NCBI GenBank assembly: GCA_021229015.1
Contig: CM037783.1
Coordinates: 2,758,725 to 2,822,724, forward strand
Source of the DNA: Solen grandis
Lineage: Eukaryota; Mollusca; Bivalvia; Adapedonta; Solenidae
Length of the DNA stretch: 64,000 nucleotides
Direction: 5' to 3'
Positions 12,156 through 21,413 of this stretch are shown here, one piece after another (within the stretch, counting starts at the first letter, position 1; each line of letters begins with the position of its first letter). The notes beneath the pieces were generated by a model. That model saw nothing but the letters and a program-made list of their open reading frames with translations. It was not told where the DNA came from and searched no databases. The translations under genes and the position numbers were made by a program.

Positions 12156-12816
12156 AAAAATGTTGCTTTTAACTGTTGGCCTATGTCCCTTATACACTGG
12201 AACTTACATCGTCTTAGTTTTACATTTTTACACGTAGAATTTTCTTTAATACTTTATCATGTTATGGCAATTCTAATAATAAAACTGTTTTCATTTATTC
12301 TCTGAACAGGCCTTTCAGTTTTGTTGACATACTGTGCAAAGAAATTAGACACCCTCATACTAGGTTCAATACTGAAAATATAAATCGAACGTTCTTAATG
12401 GAGGTGACTTAATGTCTCATCTTCTGATATAAGGATACACTGTATATAAATTTGAAATTTTAAAGCAATAAATATAGCATTCGACAGAAATTGCAGAACT
12501 CAGCTGAACATTACGCTTGCTTTACATTATTGATTTCTGTGACGTTCTAAGTGTTTATTACAGATTGTTAAAACTATAACTCTTCCATGTCTTCAGGTTT
12601 ATGTTTAGCAATGCACATGATCCTTCCCACCCTATCCCTGGGATCATTTCAGCCTCCTGCTGGGTCCAGCCAGATAAGAAAGACCGCGAGATTCCCAGCA
12701 GGGAGCCACATCCGTTTCATACCAATTTTCGATGCATGTAAGCAAGAAATATGGCTTAACCTTAAATAACATATTAATATCCCATGTTCTCCAAAATAAT
12801 GCAAAAAAAAACCCCG
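12156..12816. other. Intergenic sequence, one GC-richer patch
   Basis: A GC-richer patch at about 12600-12720 includes CTGCTGGGTCC and, 37 bases later, a CCCAGCAGGG inverted partner. I do not recognise a gene. The remainder is AT-rich. Confidence 0.4.
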
Positions 12817-12985
12817 TACTTAAGGTAAAGTCCCTGTAATGGTCCCGCTATGTCTTGGACCACGTAACCTCTACCAAGATAAAACAAGGTACCCTATTGA
12901 AACACTAGGAAATCTTGGTTATCTCCGTTAAAGGCCATGAGCTCCGAAATGTAGCGGAACCATTACAAGGACTTTACCTAAAGTA
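12817..12985. mobile_element. Tc1/mariner-like MITE with 30-bp inverted ends
   Basis: The left end TACTTAAGGTAAAGTCC and the right end GGACTTTACCTAAAGTA are inverted copies. The match continues inward through TGTAATGGTCCCGCTA and TAGCGGAACCATTACA. The outermost TA on each side fits the TA target of Tc1/mariner elements. At 169 bp it carries no gene. Confidence 0.7.
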
Positions 12986-13100
12986 TGACTTTCACGTTAA
13001 GCTCATCATATGGTCTTTAAATTCATCGTAGATTTAAGTACGATATTTAAGTTTAAGCATAAATCATACTTATAATAATCGTATTTTTTTTTAGAACTTG

Positions 13101-13235
13101 GGTCCATATCATGAAAGACATCCTTAATTCAGTACATTTTTTAACTCGGTTTAAGCTAAGGGACAACGAGTACATGATATATATTATTTTTATCTATAGT
13201 ATTGTACAAGACGGTGTCTTTGTCTGGACCCATAT
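13101..13235. mobile_element. Possible small inverted-repeat element
   Basis: TGGGTCCATATCATGAAAGACA on the left pairs with TGTCTTTGTCTGGACCCA on the right with several mismatches. It could be an old MITE. Confidence 0.35.
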
Positions 13236-13418
13236 CCCTATATAAAGGCCCTTATAGATCATTACCGGTACATGTAGCTATATATAATTAATGCATCTAT
13301 TCAGTTCAATTTATATCCTCTGTCAGAATATAACAAAGGATGCCGTGGTTCAGTGGTAACGTATACTTCACCCATTGGGAGTATGGATTTTTCATGACAT
13401 GCGCAGAGCAATAGTAGG

Positions 13419-13627
13419 ACTGTAAAATAATTAATTTTCGTTGACATTAAATTCGTTGATAATGTACCTAAGGGAATTTCGTGGGTACATTTATTCGTGG
13501 ATCTAAGTTTTAGAAAACCTGAGGTCTATATAGAGACAAGTTTTCGTGGGGATTAATATTCGTAGATGAAAACCCTCGATGAAATCGGCGAAAATTAGTG
13601 TCCCACGAAAATTAATGATTTCACTGT
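13419..13627. mobile_element. MITE with AATTAATTTTCG ends
   Basis: CTGTAAAATAATTAATTTTCG at the left end is mirrored by CGAAAATTAATGATTTCACTG at the right end. The inside has further imperfect mirror words such as TTTCGTGGG and CCCACGAAA. A fragment of a related element lies at about 59160-59292. Confidence 0.6.
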
Positions 13628-14066
13628 ATTAAGATCTGAACTTTTCTTAATCAATGTACAGTTAATAAGCTTAAACGTAAATACATGTATAACAATTCTG
13701 TATGTTTTGATCACATCTTATAACAAACAATTTCAGAACTACAGCATTTAATTGACTAAAGTATTGAACGTGCATCACCATCGTTAAAATACGTGCAAAA
13801 TAGGATATGAAATTAAACCAAATTTTGCTTGATTATTGTAAGTGTAAAAAGACGGAGAAATAAACAAGAATATGCGTAAAAGTTAAAATGTATGTTGTAT
13901 ATATCATTCCAAGCGACAGAAGTGGTTATCATATAAAAAAAAACAATTTGCAATGCTCATTCCCTAATAAAACGCATAAATTTGCATAACATTTAGTTTT
14001 TAAAATGAGATCAGTTTTTTTTTCCACTGACCAAAATACATATTAGCTATGTGTGCACGAGAGAGT

Positions 14067-14105
<39 letters not shown>

Positions 14106-14298
14106 GCATATTTTGTAGTCCTACATTTTCTTTAACGTCTTAGATACATGTATATATATATTTTATACGAGTAGGGTTTTTAGTGTCAATGACCTGTGCA
14201 TCGAACTATCGAACTTTGGCCTCAAAATTAACATTTGTTTGATCAAATTAAGAATCTCATTTGGTTATCATATGACGAGGTAGAGATATATTCCGGGC
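13628..14298. other. Upstream region of plus-strand metalloprotease gene
   Basis: This AT-rich sequence contains a (GA)n run at 14071-14103, about 200 bases upstream of the TATA box. Such GA tracts can act as promoter elements in invertebrates; that role is a guess here. Confidence 0.45.
14071..14103. repeat. (GA)n microsatellite
   Basis: A perfect GA dinucleotide run of about 33 bases. Confidence 0.95.
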
Positions 14299-14306
14299 TA
14301 TAAAAG
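14299..14306 (+). promoter_or_regulatory. TATA box of plus-strand M12B-like gene
   Basis: The sequence is TATAAAAG. About 30 bases downstream, the GTTCGTGAGTATTT stretch is where transcription should begin; a close match, CCGTGAGTATTT, occupies the same place in the minus-strand paralog. This leaves a 5' leader of about 35-40 bases before the start codon at 14366. Confidence 0.75.
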
Positions 14307-14365
14307 TCTTAGTGAATACTGTTCGTGAGTATTTTCCGGGCAGGTTTTCGAGGTTTAACGTTACC

Positions 14366-14423
14366 ATGACAACTCTACATCGAGTATTGCTGCTTCTCTA
14401 TCTATCAACTTTTACCTTTGCAG
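14366..14423 (+). CDS. M12B-like gene exon 1: signal peptide
   Basis: The ATG at 14366 starts MTTLHRVLLLLYLSTFTFA, a classic signal peptide with a hydrophobic core LLLLYLSTFTF. The donor is GCAG|GTAAGA and the exon ends in phase 1. This ATG is the first after the TATA box, and the matching ATG is conserved in the minus-strand paralog at 7933, which supports the start choice. Confidence 0.8.
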
Positions 14424-14508
14424 GTAAGATTTTTTTTTTTTCATTCAATATAATTATATACATTCAAGGTGATTTGCAGGAAAACTTGTATAAGGGAAGT
14501 TTTCACTA

Positions 14509-14559
<51 letters not shown>

Positions 14560-17500
14560 CCACTCTCCCCTACCATTAAATCTTTTTGTTCTCGCTGTTT
14601 CTGTAATATGTTTTCAGTGCCGATGTCTCATTTTGCAATTAGTTGAACATATCGGCCAAACATTAGAATCAATACTTACAACTTTCAATGTAGTATTGTA
14701 GAAAATCATGTGTTAATTTCTATTTTAAAGCGTATTGAGCTTTAGTTATACATGCATGGTATGTGATATTTTACTAAAATGAAAGTAAAATGTATTTTTC
14801 GGCATAAATACAAATATAAATCATCTGTAAGGATCAAAATACAACACGCTTTTCAGTGTAGGATAGTCGAAATAGATTAATGTTAACTTTTGGTTTGTTT
14901 TAAAGATACACGTTTAATGTCCACATAAAGTATAACAAATTTTTTTTTTTTATACATCTCAATTTTTAAACATAAATTTTAATACTAAAAAGCCTACCCA
15001 ATAGAGTAAACACTAAAGTGGGTTACTATCAAAATATTTTACGATTTTTTAACGATCCTATTCAGGTTAAATATTTTTTATGTATTTTTTTTTTTTTTGC
15101 ATGCGCCGAATTTGTCTCGAAATTGAAATGGCATAACGTCTGTAATAAATGTCCATACGCTTGAAATTCCAAAACCGTCCTTTACCTCATACCCAAAATC
15201 ATAGATTCTTTAGATTCATTACCTTATAATAATGCCACTGTCTATTTTAAACAGCGCAGAAAAAAATATATATACGTTTTTCTTTTTGGTTGAGTATATT
15301 ATTGGTGCATAGCAAACTTTGAGTAGAATACATAATGATGTGTTTAGGATTACTGCGGAAACAGCCATAGTTATATGTAATCGCTTTGACCCTGTCTCTA
15401 CAACACACACACACACACACACACACAGAGATTAGATTGAAAGGTTTTGGCGTCGAGAAAACGAGCATATGTAGGGAAAAAAACAACTGGTGATTGATAC
15501 GCATACTGGTATATACTACAGGATCATTTCATTATTTTCAATGATGCTGAACAGAGGTTTATGAAACCTATTCGTGTTTAGTTCCAAGAAATAAAAATAG
15601 AGGTTCATAAATGATCGTCGCCCCGATAGTATTTCGGTCATAACGATTATATCGGTTATATATCGACCTCTAGCTAGATTTGTGTACATCGTTCTATTTC
15701 GGTTTGGCGATATCCCCAACAAAAATAGTATGTCGCGCCGAGAGTGGCTCATAGATGGGACTAGTGGTTAAGACCCCGGATGTACCCTTTAGAACCACTA
15801 TCTTATCTCAAGTCAGTTTAATGGCTTTTTAATAGGTATGATCCGATTACCCAGGCTGGGGCTCGAACAATTAATGGGTAATCACTGGGTTTGATTTCCC
15901 TGTAAACCCATTTAGGAAATAAATCTCGTTTCAGGCTGCATGATTCCCCTATATAATTTTGATATATTGTTTGAAAGCTTTGTATGGGTGGAAAGACAAT
16001 GGCAAACCAATATAACAAAGTTCCATTTGTTAAAAGTTAGGAATCAGTACTAAAGAAAAGGACAATCATCAAATTCAAAGAAGAAACCATTAAGAAGAAC
16101 AGAGACTCCAAAGTGGAATTTCCAAGCACGATTGACTTCGTAATTGAATCGGAAGATTCCGTAAAGGAGATCAAGACGACGAAGGTTGACGAAAGTGTTG
16201 CACGTGCAGCCGAGTATGCCAATATGGACGTTATTCACAGTGAGGAGGTATTTCAGTTTAATGTTGATAGAGTTGGTAGTTTACAATATGTAAGTTAAGT
16301 ATTTAGCATGGTATTAGTATAATATTAGTATAATTTAACAGTATGCGAATCATGTATTTTGCATGCTAATAATATAATTTCTTTCTCTAAGTTTTTTTTT
16401 TTCAGGGTATAATTCCTGAAATGTGTTCATTCAAGACGCATCTCACTACTCATGAATATAAATCAACAAAATTACCTTTGGAATTTACTGTCAACGACTA
16501 ATAATGTTTTCAGAGAAATGGAGATAAGTCAACATGTTGAATTGGTATGCTAAAGTTAACGACAACCAGTCCAACACAGCGTCTTGCAATAACTACAAAT
16601 TTCAAAATTTTACTGACAACCTTAACTTGATAAGGCAGAAAAATGGAGAGCAGCTGTCAACTTCCCTGTTTTATACTAAATGATGTAGTATTACTGTTTT
16701 ATGTGTATGTTATTAGTTGCTAACATATTGAGTTATTTTCATAAATAATTTTACAAATAAAATATACTTACATGGCAAACTTGTTGAACTTCGTTAATTT
16801 TATAGATCCCTTCCCTATAAGTAGATCCAGTGTCAGGATAATGTGACTTAGGGTGGTATAACGACATTTTTCAATAGTTTGAAACAACAGCAGGCAGTAT
16901 TGCATAATTATGTCACAAACCTGCCTTAAGCGGTCAGTCAAGGAAGCAAGAGAACGTGACCGCTTAACAGAGGTGGCAGCTAACTGAAGGTTAAACATAT
17001 GAATAACAAAATGATATAATTCGGTTATATCAAAACTGACAGCTAAAAGCAGGTTCGCCGCTTAATGCAATTGGTCGCTAATACAGGTTCAATTATATCT
17101 TTGGTTGGATGTTAAAAAATCCAACCAGCAATAATTCTCATGTCATATTTTTAATGCTTTCAATCATTTATTGTGACATGGAATCAAGAGTGTTTTTCAT
17201 TTTGGTTTAAAATCACGAGAACTTAGCTTAAGCAATTGTTGTTTGATTTGATTTTATGTTGCTAATTTTAGTAAAACATGTGATGTTGTCTTGTATCAAA
17301 ATTTAAAGTATAAATAGCTTTAGTACCCCCTTTCGTGAGCTAGCGTGAAATCGTTTTAGGTTGTTTAATTGTTTTTTCGAAAGTTTCCAATCGGGCTGTA
17401 TGTTGCACTTCCAAATGTAGGAATATATATTTTTATATTCACCAGAAAATATTTTTTTACAAAAGTGATGTCATAATTGTCATTGACCAGGCATTTTACG

Positions 17501-20410
17501 TTGGCGAGAGTGGATCTTTCGTTACCATAGTGACAGCTACGGACAACGACACTGTCACTACAGATATTGTAAGTAAATAACAAATACTGGGAAAGTAATA
17601 ATATAATCATACAGATAATGTGAATAGAAATAATATATCATTTAGCAAAGAAATATGCATATGATAAACATTATTTTAAAGAATCGCATAAAGGTTTGAT
17701 AGAAATATTCAATTGATATACACATATTTTCATAATCATATTAATTGTTTTAATTAAGAATTAAAATAATCAAACTGATGATGATAATTATGATGATGAA
17801 GATGAAAATAATGATTACGATGGTTGTGATGATGATGATGATTATGATGATGATGAATGAATGACGATAACGATGACAAACATCACTGCTTTCTCTTTAT
17901 CAGAAACAACATGATATAATTTTAAATTGCTTAAGGCCTACGTATCCTTTTCCCACAGAAAGGTCTACAGACGACAGAGAATGGGACCAGCAAGTGTTTC
18001 TACACGTCAGGGTCGGTCTATTGCTGGGACCAACAGCAGGGGGATGACCTCAATAAAACGTTTGGCCATGTCCTCGGTATGTTACAACAGTCGTGTCTCT
18101 CAGTCTGTTTACTAACTTAGGGTCCTGATTTTAACGTCGAATGTACTAATCTTATATCGATACTATATATAATGAAATCGCTATCCTGCAATTTTGTATT
18201 ACTTGAATAATCTCTTATTCAAGTCAGTCCTATTTATGGGTTATCAACCTTTGTTTTTTTTGCTTTTAACTTTACAGAAGTCCCTGACATACTTGTTGGA
18301 ACAGAGAGGAAAAAGCGACAGACTCTTTCTGAGTCAGATTTCAGCACCAATTTAGTAGTGGAAACATTGTTTATTCTAGACAACAAATTCCTAGAGTGGT
18401 AATACTATCAAATAGATTATTATCTTATTTTTTTCTTTTACAGTGTGTGGTTATACCACGTGGTATATGGCATCATTTTAAATTATCCCAAAAAGCATAT
18501 TTTGAATCGACTCAGAAGGAAAATAATGCTTTGTTTTATTTATTTATCGATTTTAATGGGATATATTGCATGTGAAGCGGAAAATTGTGCGCTACACACA
18601 AACTCTAATGATTTTTTTGTCAGATGTACAGTATTTCCTAACATTCTAGAAAACATTGTTAAGGATGTGATTTACGTGCAAACAAAAGATAACGAACTCT
18701 GAAGTTTATCCTGAACGTTAGGAAAAAACTGTATATCTGACAAAAGAATCAACAGGACCTATTTTCCGCTTCGCATGCACTATGTACCATTAAAATCAAT
18801 AAAGGAATAAAACATTTACAGCACCCCCCCCCCCCCCCTCGAAATCGATGCAAAATATGCTTTTCGCGATAGCTTAAAATGACGTCCACATATACCACGT
18901 GGTATGGCCACACTGTTTTATTCAGTATATTAAAAAAATACATTGAGAAAAATATTGTTGTTGTCGTGTTGGAGATAATATAGAGATACTGAAGGAAAAA
19001 AAGTGGATTTAAGATTTTTTTTAGATTCTTTTCTCTCAAAGTTGTTCTTGGCACATAAAACTGTTAGATACTCGTATATTTGTCAGCTGAGCGAGCTACA
19101 TGTATCTATATTTTATTTAAAATCTCACTGTTACCATTGTATAGCTTTCACATAATATGATAGTCGCGTTCGTAGAGTTAGGAAAATATTTGATGACGCT
19201 TACTTTATGTTTTTTTTTTTCTGTTTGTTTGTTGTTGTTTTTTTTTCTGTTTGTTTGTTTGTTTTCACAGAGCACGTGTGATGTTAAAGACAACTTTTTC
19301 CTTCAGGTTTCGCGAAATTAACGGATTTGATGAAATATCTGCCAGAACTGACGCAATCTATTACACCATCCTGCTAAATAATGAGGTTTGAATTTATTTT
19401 AAGTTCATTGTAGTTATTATGGACATTTCAAAATATGAGCACCATGTTAAAAATATGAGCACACTAACCAAAAATGAGCATTCAGTATGAGGCACTAATC
19501 ATTAAAATGTGGGCACAATGTTGAACAAATGGACACAGTGTTAAAAATAAGAGCACAATGCTCATATGAGCACAATGTTAAAAATATGAGCGCACAAATA
19601 AAAATATGGGCACCTTGTTAAAAATATGGGCACAATGTTCAAAATATAAGAACAATTTTTTAAAATATGAGCACATTGTTCAAAATATGGGCACAATGTT
19701 CAAAATATAAGAACAATGTTTTAAAATATGAGCACACAAATAAAAATATAAGCACAATGTTATAAATATGGGCACAATGATCAATATATGGGCACAATGT
19801 TCAAAATATGAGACAATGTTTAGAAAAATGGGCACACTAATCAAAATATGAGCACAATGTTTAGAAAAATGGGCACAGTGTTCAAATTATGAGCACACAT
19901 ATAAAAATATGAGCACAGTTTCTAAATAAGATTACACAAATTCAAATTCAATATGAATGTTTGATAATAATAGTAATGAAATATAAAAATAACATCAGAG
20001 ATAATTATTATAATTATCATTAATTAACAATGGCGATATCATTTTATTGGTTTTCTAAACAAATCTTACTACAACATTTCAGGTTAACTACATGATAGCC
20101 AGTATACGGGAGAGGACGACGGATGCGGCTTTTTTTAACTACATCGCCATAGTGTCCCACGTGGTAGACGTCTTACTTCCGCCGCAGGTCTGGAGAAGCT
20201 GTAAATTTATCTATATATACATGTATATTACAAACTTAACAAGTCTGGCTGTTGATGTTAGTTGGATGCGTTAGAACTCTGATTGCATGTAGTTCTGACA
20301 CATTCTTTTAAGGAAATTAGTACATGTACACGCATTAGGCAATGGCAAGATTTACTCATTACAGAACTCTTTTATATTGACTCTGTAATAATTTTATGTA
20401 ATCTGAAAAG

Positions 20411-20450
<40 letters not shown>

Positions 20451-21413
20451 GTAAACGGTTGACTTTGACTGCCAACATAACTGAACTCGCTTAAATTTTT
20501 TTTATCTAAGGGAGAGGATTGGCCATTTATAACACCACACCAGACCGATCGAAAGGGTAAGACGTATTTATATTGTCCAGGAACACTGGACAGCCTAAAA
20601 CAATGGATTGCTCAGTCATCGAGTCAAACATCCCACCCGCTCCGGAGCTACCAATGGGATCTCATTGAAGTTTTAACTGGGTATTTAGTTTTCGCTTTGA
20701 CATTATTTCAATCAGTCATATAGCTACAGCCATATCATAACAGGAGGTGCTCAGACACCGACATATCGTACGTCAGCTGAAAGGTTTCATCACATGAAAA
20801 TTCCAAATGACCCTTTCGGATTTCAAGTCCCTCAACCGTAGGATTTTTAACTAGCACGCGCCATGCACGAAAATGACGTAGTTTTAGATTCAGTCGTGAG
20901 TGGAAAATGCATTTTTTTTCACTGTTAAATAAGTATTCGCTTTCTACTTGAATATTAGATAGCGAAAAAGCCATGTCGCCTCCGGCCACGGCACGGTAAC
21001 TCACGATATCCAACTGAAAATAAAATGTAATTATTGCGTGTAGGTGTAAGTAGAAGTAATAATTTCGTTAAACATTGCTAGGTCTACTGAAAATCAAAAT
21101 ATTCAAAGAATATGTATCCTGTTGGCGAATCCATACGATGCCACAACGAATACATTCGTAATGCTTTTCCCTTGCATACTATTTACTAAATAAGTACATA
21201 TTTGCTTGTGTATAATAAAAATCAATTTATATCTCATTAAACATAAATAGATCAACAATTTATACTATATAGTACGTACACAAAACTTCCTTTGTATATA
21301 ATTCAGCAAACCTTAAAAAAAATGATCTCTAAGTAGAATATTTTTCTTTTATATTTTCAGAACAGACTTGACAAATAATAAGATGGAAGTTGAAGATGGA
21401 GCTGGTGTGTTAG
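14366..21413 (+). CDS. Secreted M12B (reprolysin, ADAM/ADAMTS-like) metalloprotease gene, 5' part, nine exons
   Basis: Nine exons join in consistent phase into an open frame of 284 codons that continues beyond 21413. Order: signal peptide (residues 1-19), prodomain (about 20-161), furin site RKKR (162-165), and the first half of a zinc metalloprotease domain starting near VVETLFILDN (177-187). M12B enzymes are made as inactive precursors, activated by furin-like cleavage, and cut proteins outside cells. The exons are 14366-14423, 16048-16247, 17491-17568, 17959-18076, 18278-18398, 19307-19385, 20083-20187, 20511-20556 and 21366-21413. The HExxHxxGxxH zinc site would normally come a few dozen residues later but is not present before the gap at 23276, and I could not find it further on. 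The gene may continue in the gap, or be truncated. I cannot say which ADAM/ADAMTS subfamily it belongs to. Confidence 0.75.
14508..14559. repeat. (AAAT)n microsatellite
   Basis: A tetranucleotide run in intron 1, about 13 units long. Confidence 0.95.
14560..16036. other. Intron 1 of plus-strand M12B-like gene
   Basis: The intron spans 14424-16047. It is AT-rich, with an (AC)n run at 15402-15427. From about 16000 it resembles the sequence flanking the paralogous exon near 600. I see no other gene. Confidence 0.5.
15402..15427. repeat. (AC)n microsatellite
   Basis: A dinucleotide run of about 12 units. Confidence 0.9.
16048..16247 (+). CDS. M12B-like gene exon 2: prodomain segment
   Basis: The exon is 200 nt, starts in phase 1 and ends in phase 0 with GAG|GTATTT. 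It reads VLKKRTIIKFKEE, then EFPSTIDFVIESEDS and DESVARAAEYANMD. From IKFKEE on it is nearly identical to the minus-strand exon at 351-559. Relative to that copy there are two single-base insertions near the 5' end. The older acceptor AAAAG at 16036 would now run into a stop, whereas CAG at 16047 restores the frame. The polypyrimidine tract is poor, so the start is less certain than the end. Confidence 0.65.
16406..16501 (+). CDS. Possible alternative last exon giving a short secreted isoform
   Basis: A strong acceptor (a run of T then TTCAG) at 16405 is followed by 31 open codons, GIIPEMCSFKTHLTTHEYKS onward, ending in TAA at 16499. The phase matches exon 2. If used, it would produce a short secreted protein containing only the signal peptide and part of the prodomain. 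An AATAAA-type signal occurs at about 16756. Nothing but the splice signal, phase and open frame supports it, and it may be chance. Confidence 0.3.
   Translation, partial: GIIPEMCSFKTHLTTHEYKSTKLPLEFTVND
16822..16866 (+). repeat. SINE family B fragment
   Basis: CAGTGTCAGGATAATGTGACT followed by a GTGGTAT word is the core of family B. Only this short piece remains. Confidence 0.5.
16911..17097. mobile_element. MITE of the AAGCGGTCA family
   Basis: The end CACAAACCTGCCTTAAGCGG and the inverted end TAATACAGGTTCAATTATA match the element at 57614-57796. The inside contains repeated GACCGCTTAA-type words on both strands. It lies in intron 2. Confidence 0.65.
17491..17568 (+). CDS. M12B-like gene exon 3: prodomain segment
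   Basis: The acceptor GACCAG and donor ATT|GTAAGT frame 26 codons in phase 0-0: AFYVGESGSFVTIVTATDND, then TVTTDI. It contains an N-glycosylation sequon NDT at residue 105. The exon follows exon 2 without disturbing the frame. Confidence 0.7.
17778..17862. repeat. Imperfect GAT trinucleotide repeat
   Basis: GATGAT units with some interruptions occur in intron 3, between two coding exons. Confidence 0.85.
17959..18076 (+). CDS. M12B-like gene exon 4: prodomain with cysteine pair
   Basis: The acceptor CCCACAG and donor CTCG|GTATGT enclose 39 codons plus one base: KGLQTTENGTSKCFYTSG, then SVYCWDQQQGDD. Two cysteines (about residues 125 and 134) and an NGT sequon fit a secreted prodomain. A cysteine-switch role is possible but not shown. 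It is GC-richer than the surrounding introns, as expected of coding sequence. Confidence 0.75.
18278..18398 (+). CDS. M12B-like gene exon 5: furin site and start of protease domain
   Basis: The acceptor TTTACAG starts an exon that completes the split codon of exon 4 and ends in phase 2 at GAGTG|GTAATA. It encodes VPDILVGTERKKRQ, in which RKKR is a furin-type cleavage site. Then comes NLVVETLFILDNKFLEW, which resembles the first beta-strand of reprolysin domains (pattern VExxxVxDxxxF). This exon is the key evidence for the family. Confidence 0.8.
18441..18915. mobile_element. Long fold-back (inverted repeat) element with TTTTA target duplication
   Basis: The element begins CAGTGTGTGGTTATACCACG and ends with the inverted CGTGGTATGGCCACACTG. 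Inverted similarity extends through almost the whole 475 bp: for example TGTCAGATGTACAGTATTTCC pairs with TGTATATCTGACA-type sequence near the centre. It is flanked on both sides by TTTTA (18436-18440 and 18916-18920), a 5-bp target duplication. It lies in intron 5. A run of 15 C occurs at 18824-18838. Its superfamily is not clear. Confidence 0.8.
19307..19385 (+). CDS. M12B-like gene exon 6: protease domain
   Basis: The acceptor CCTTCAG leads into FREINGFDEISARTDAIYYT, then ILLNNE, followed by GAG|GTTTGA, a weak donor. It completes the split tryptophan codon from exon 5, giving EWFREING. The helix after the first strand in reprolysin domains has this character. Confidence 0.75.
19427..19935. 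repeat. Degenerate 19-bp tandem repeat (ATGAGCACAATGTT type)
   Basis: Units close to AAAATATGAGCACAATGTT repeat for about 500 bp with variable spacing and frequent GAGCAC or GGGCAC exchange. It occupies most of intron 6. Confidence 0.85.
20083..20187 (+). CDS. M12B-like gene exon 7: protease domain
   Basis: The acceptor ACATTTCAG and donor CCGCAG|GTCTGG enclose 35 codons in phase 0-0: VNYMIASIRERTTDAAFFNY, then IAIVSHVVDVLLPPQ. This matches the helix and second strand of a reprolysin domain (N-x-V-N then I-x-I-x-x-x-x-V pattern). Confidence 0.75.
20414..20448. repeat. (TC)n microsatellite
   Basis: A dinucleotide run of about 17 units in intron 7. Confidence 0.95.
20511..20556 (+). CDS. M12B-like gene exon 8: protease domain, short exon
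   Basis: The acceptor TTTATCTAAG and donor AAG|G|GTAAGA enclose 15 codons plus one base, GEDWPFITPHQTDRK. It continues the frame. The short length and the less common AAG acceptor make it weaker than the other exons. Confidence 0.6.
20690..20850 (-). repeat. SINE family A body in intron 8
   Basis: The minus strand reads CATGTGATGAAACCTTTCAG, CTGACGTACGATATGTCGGT and then ATATGACTG, the core of SINE family A. An open frame of 92 codons at 20735-21013 runs through it, but this is explained by the SINE and flank. Confidence 0.65.
21366..21413 (+). CDS. M12B-like gene exon 9: protease domain
   Basis: After TTTTCAGAACAG, the second AG acceptor gives DLTNNKMEVEDGAGVL and a TTAG|GTATGT donor, in phase with exon 8. 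The first AG (21360) would introduce a stop after three codons. The sequence fits the helix before the DHAxLFT strand of reprolysin domains. It is the last exon I can support. Confidence 0.6.

Noticed and set aside
13335..13370. tRNA-like box A (GCCGTGGTTCAGTGGTAACG)
   Set aside because: No B box follows at the right distance; perhaps a SINE remnant, but too short to call.
18445..18702. 85-codon frame as a coding exon
   Set aside because: It lies entirely inside the fold-back element at 18441-18915.
20735..21013. 92-codon minus-strand frame as a gene
   Set aside because: Its 3' part is the body of SINE family A, and the rest has no splice signals or domain. It lies in an intron of the plus-strand gene.
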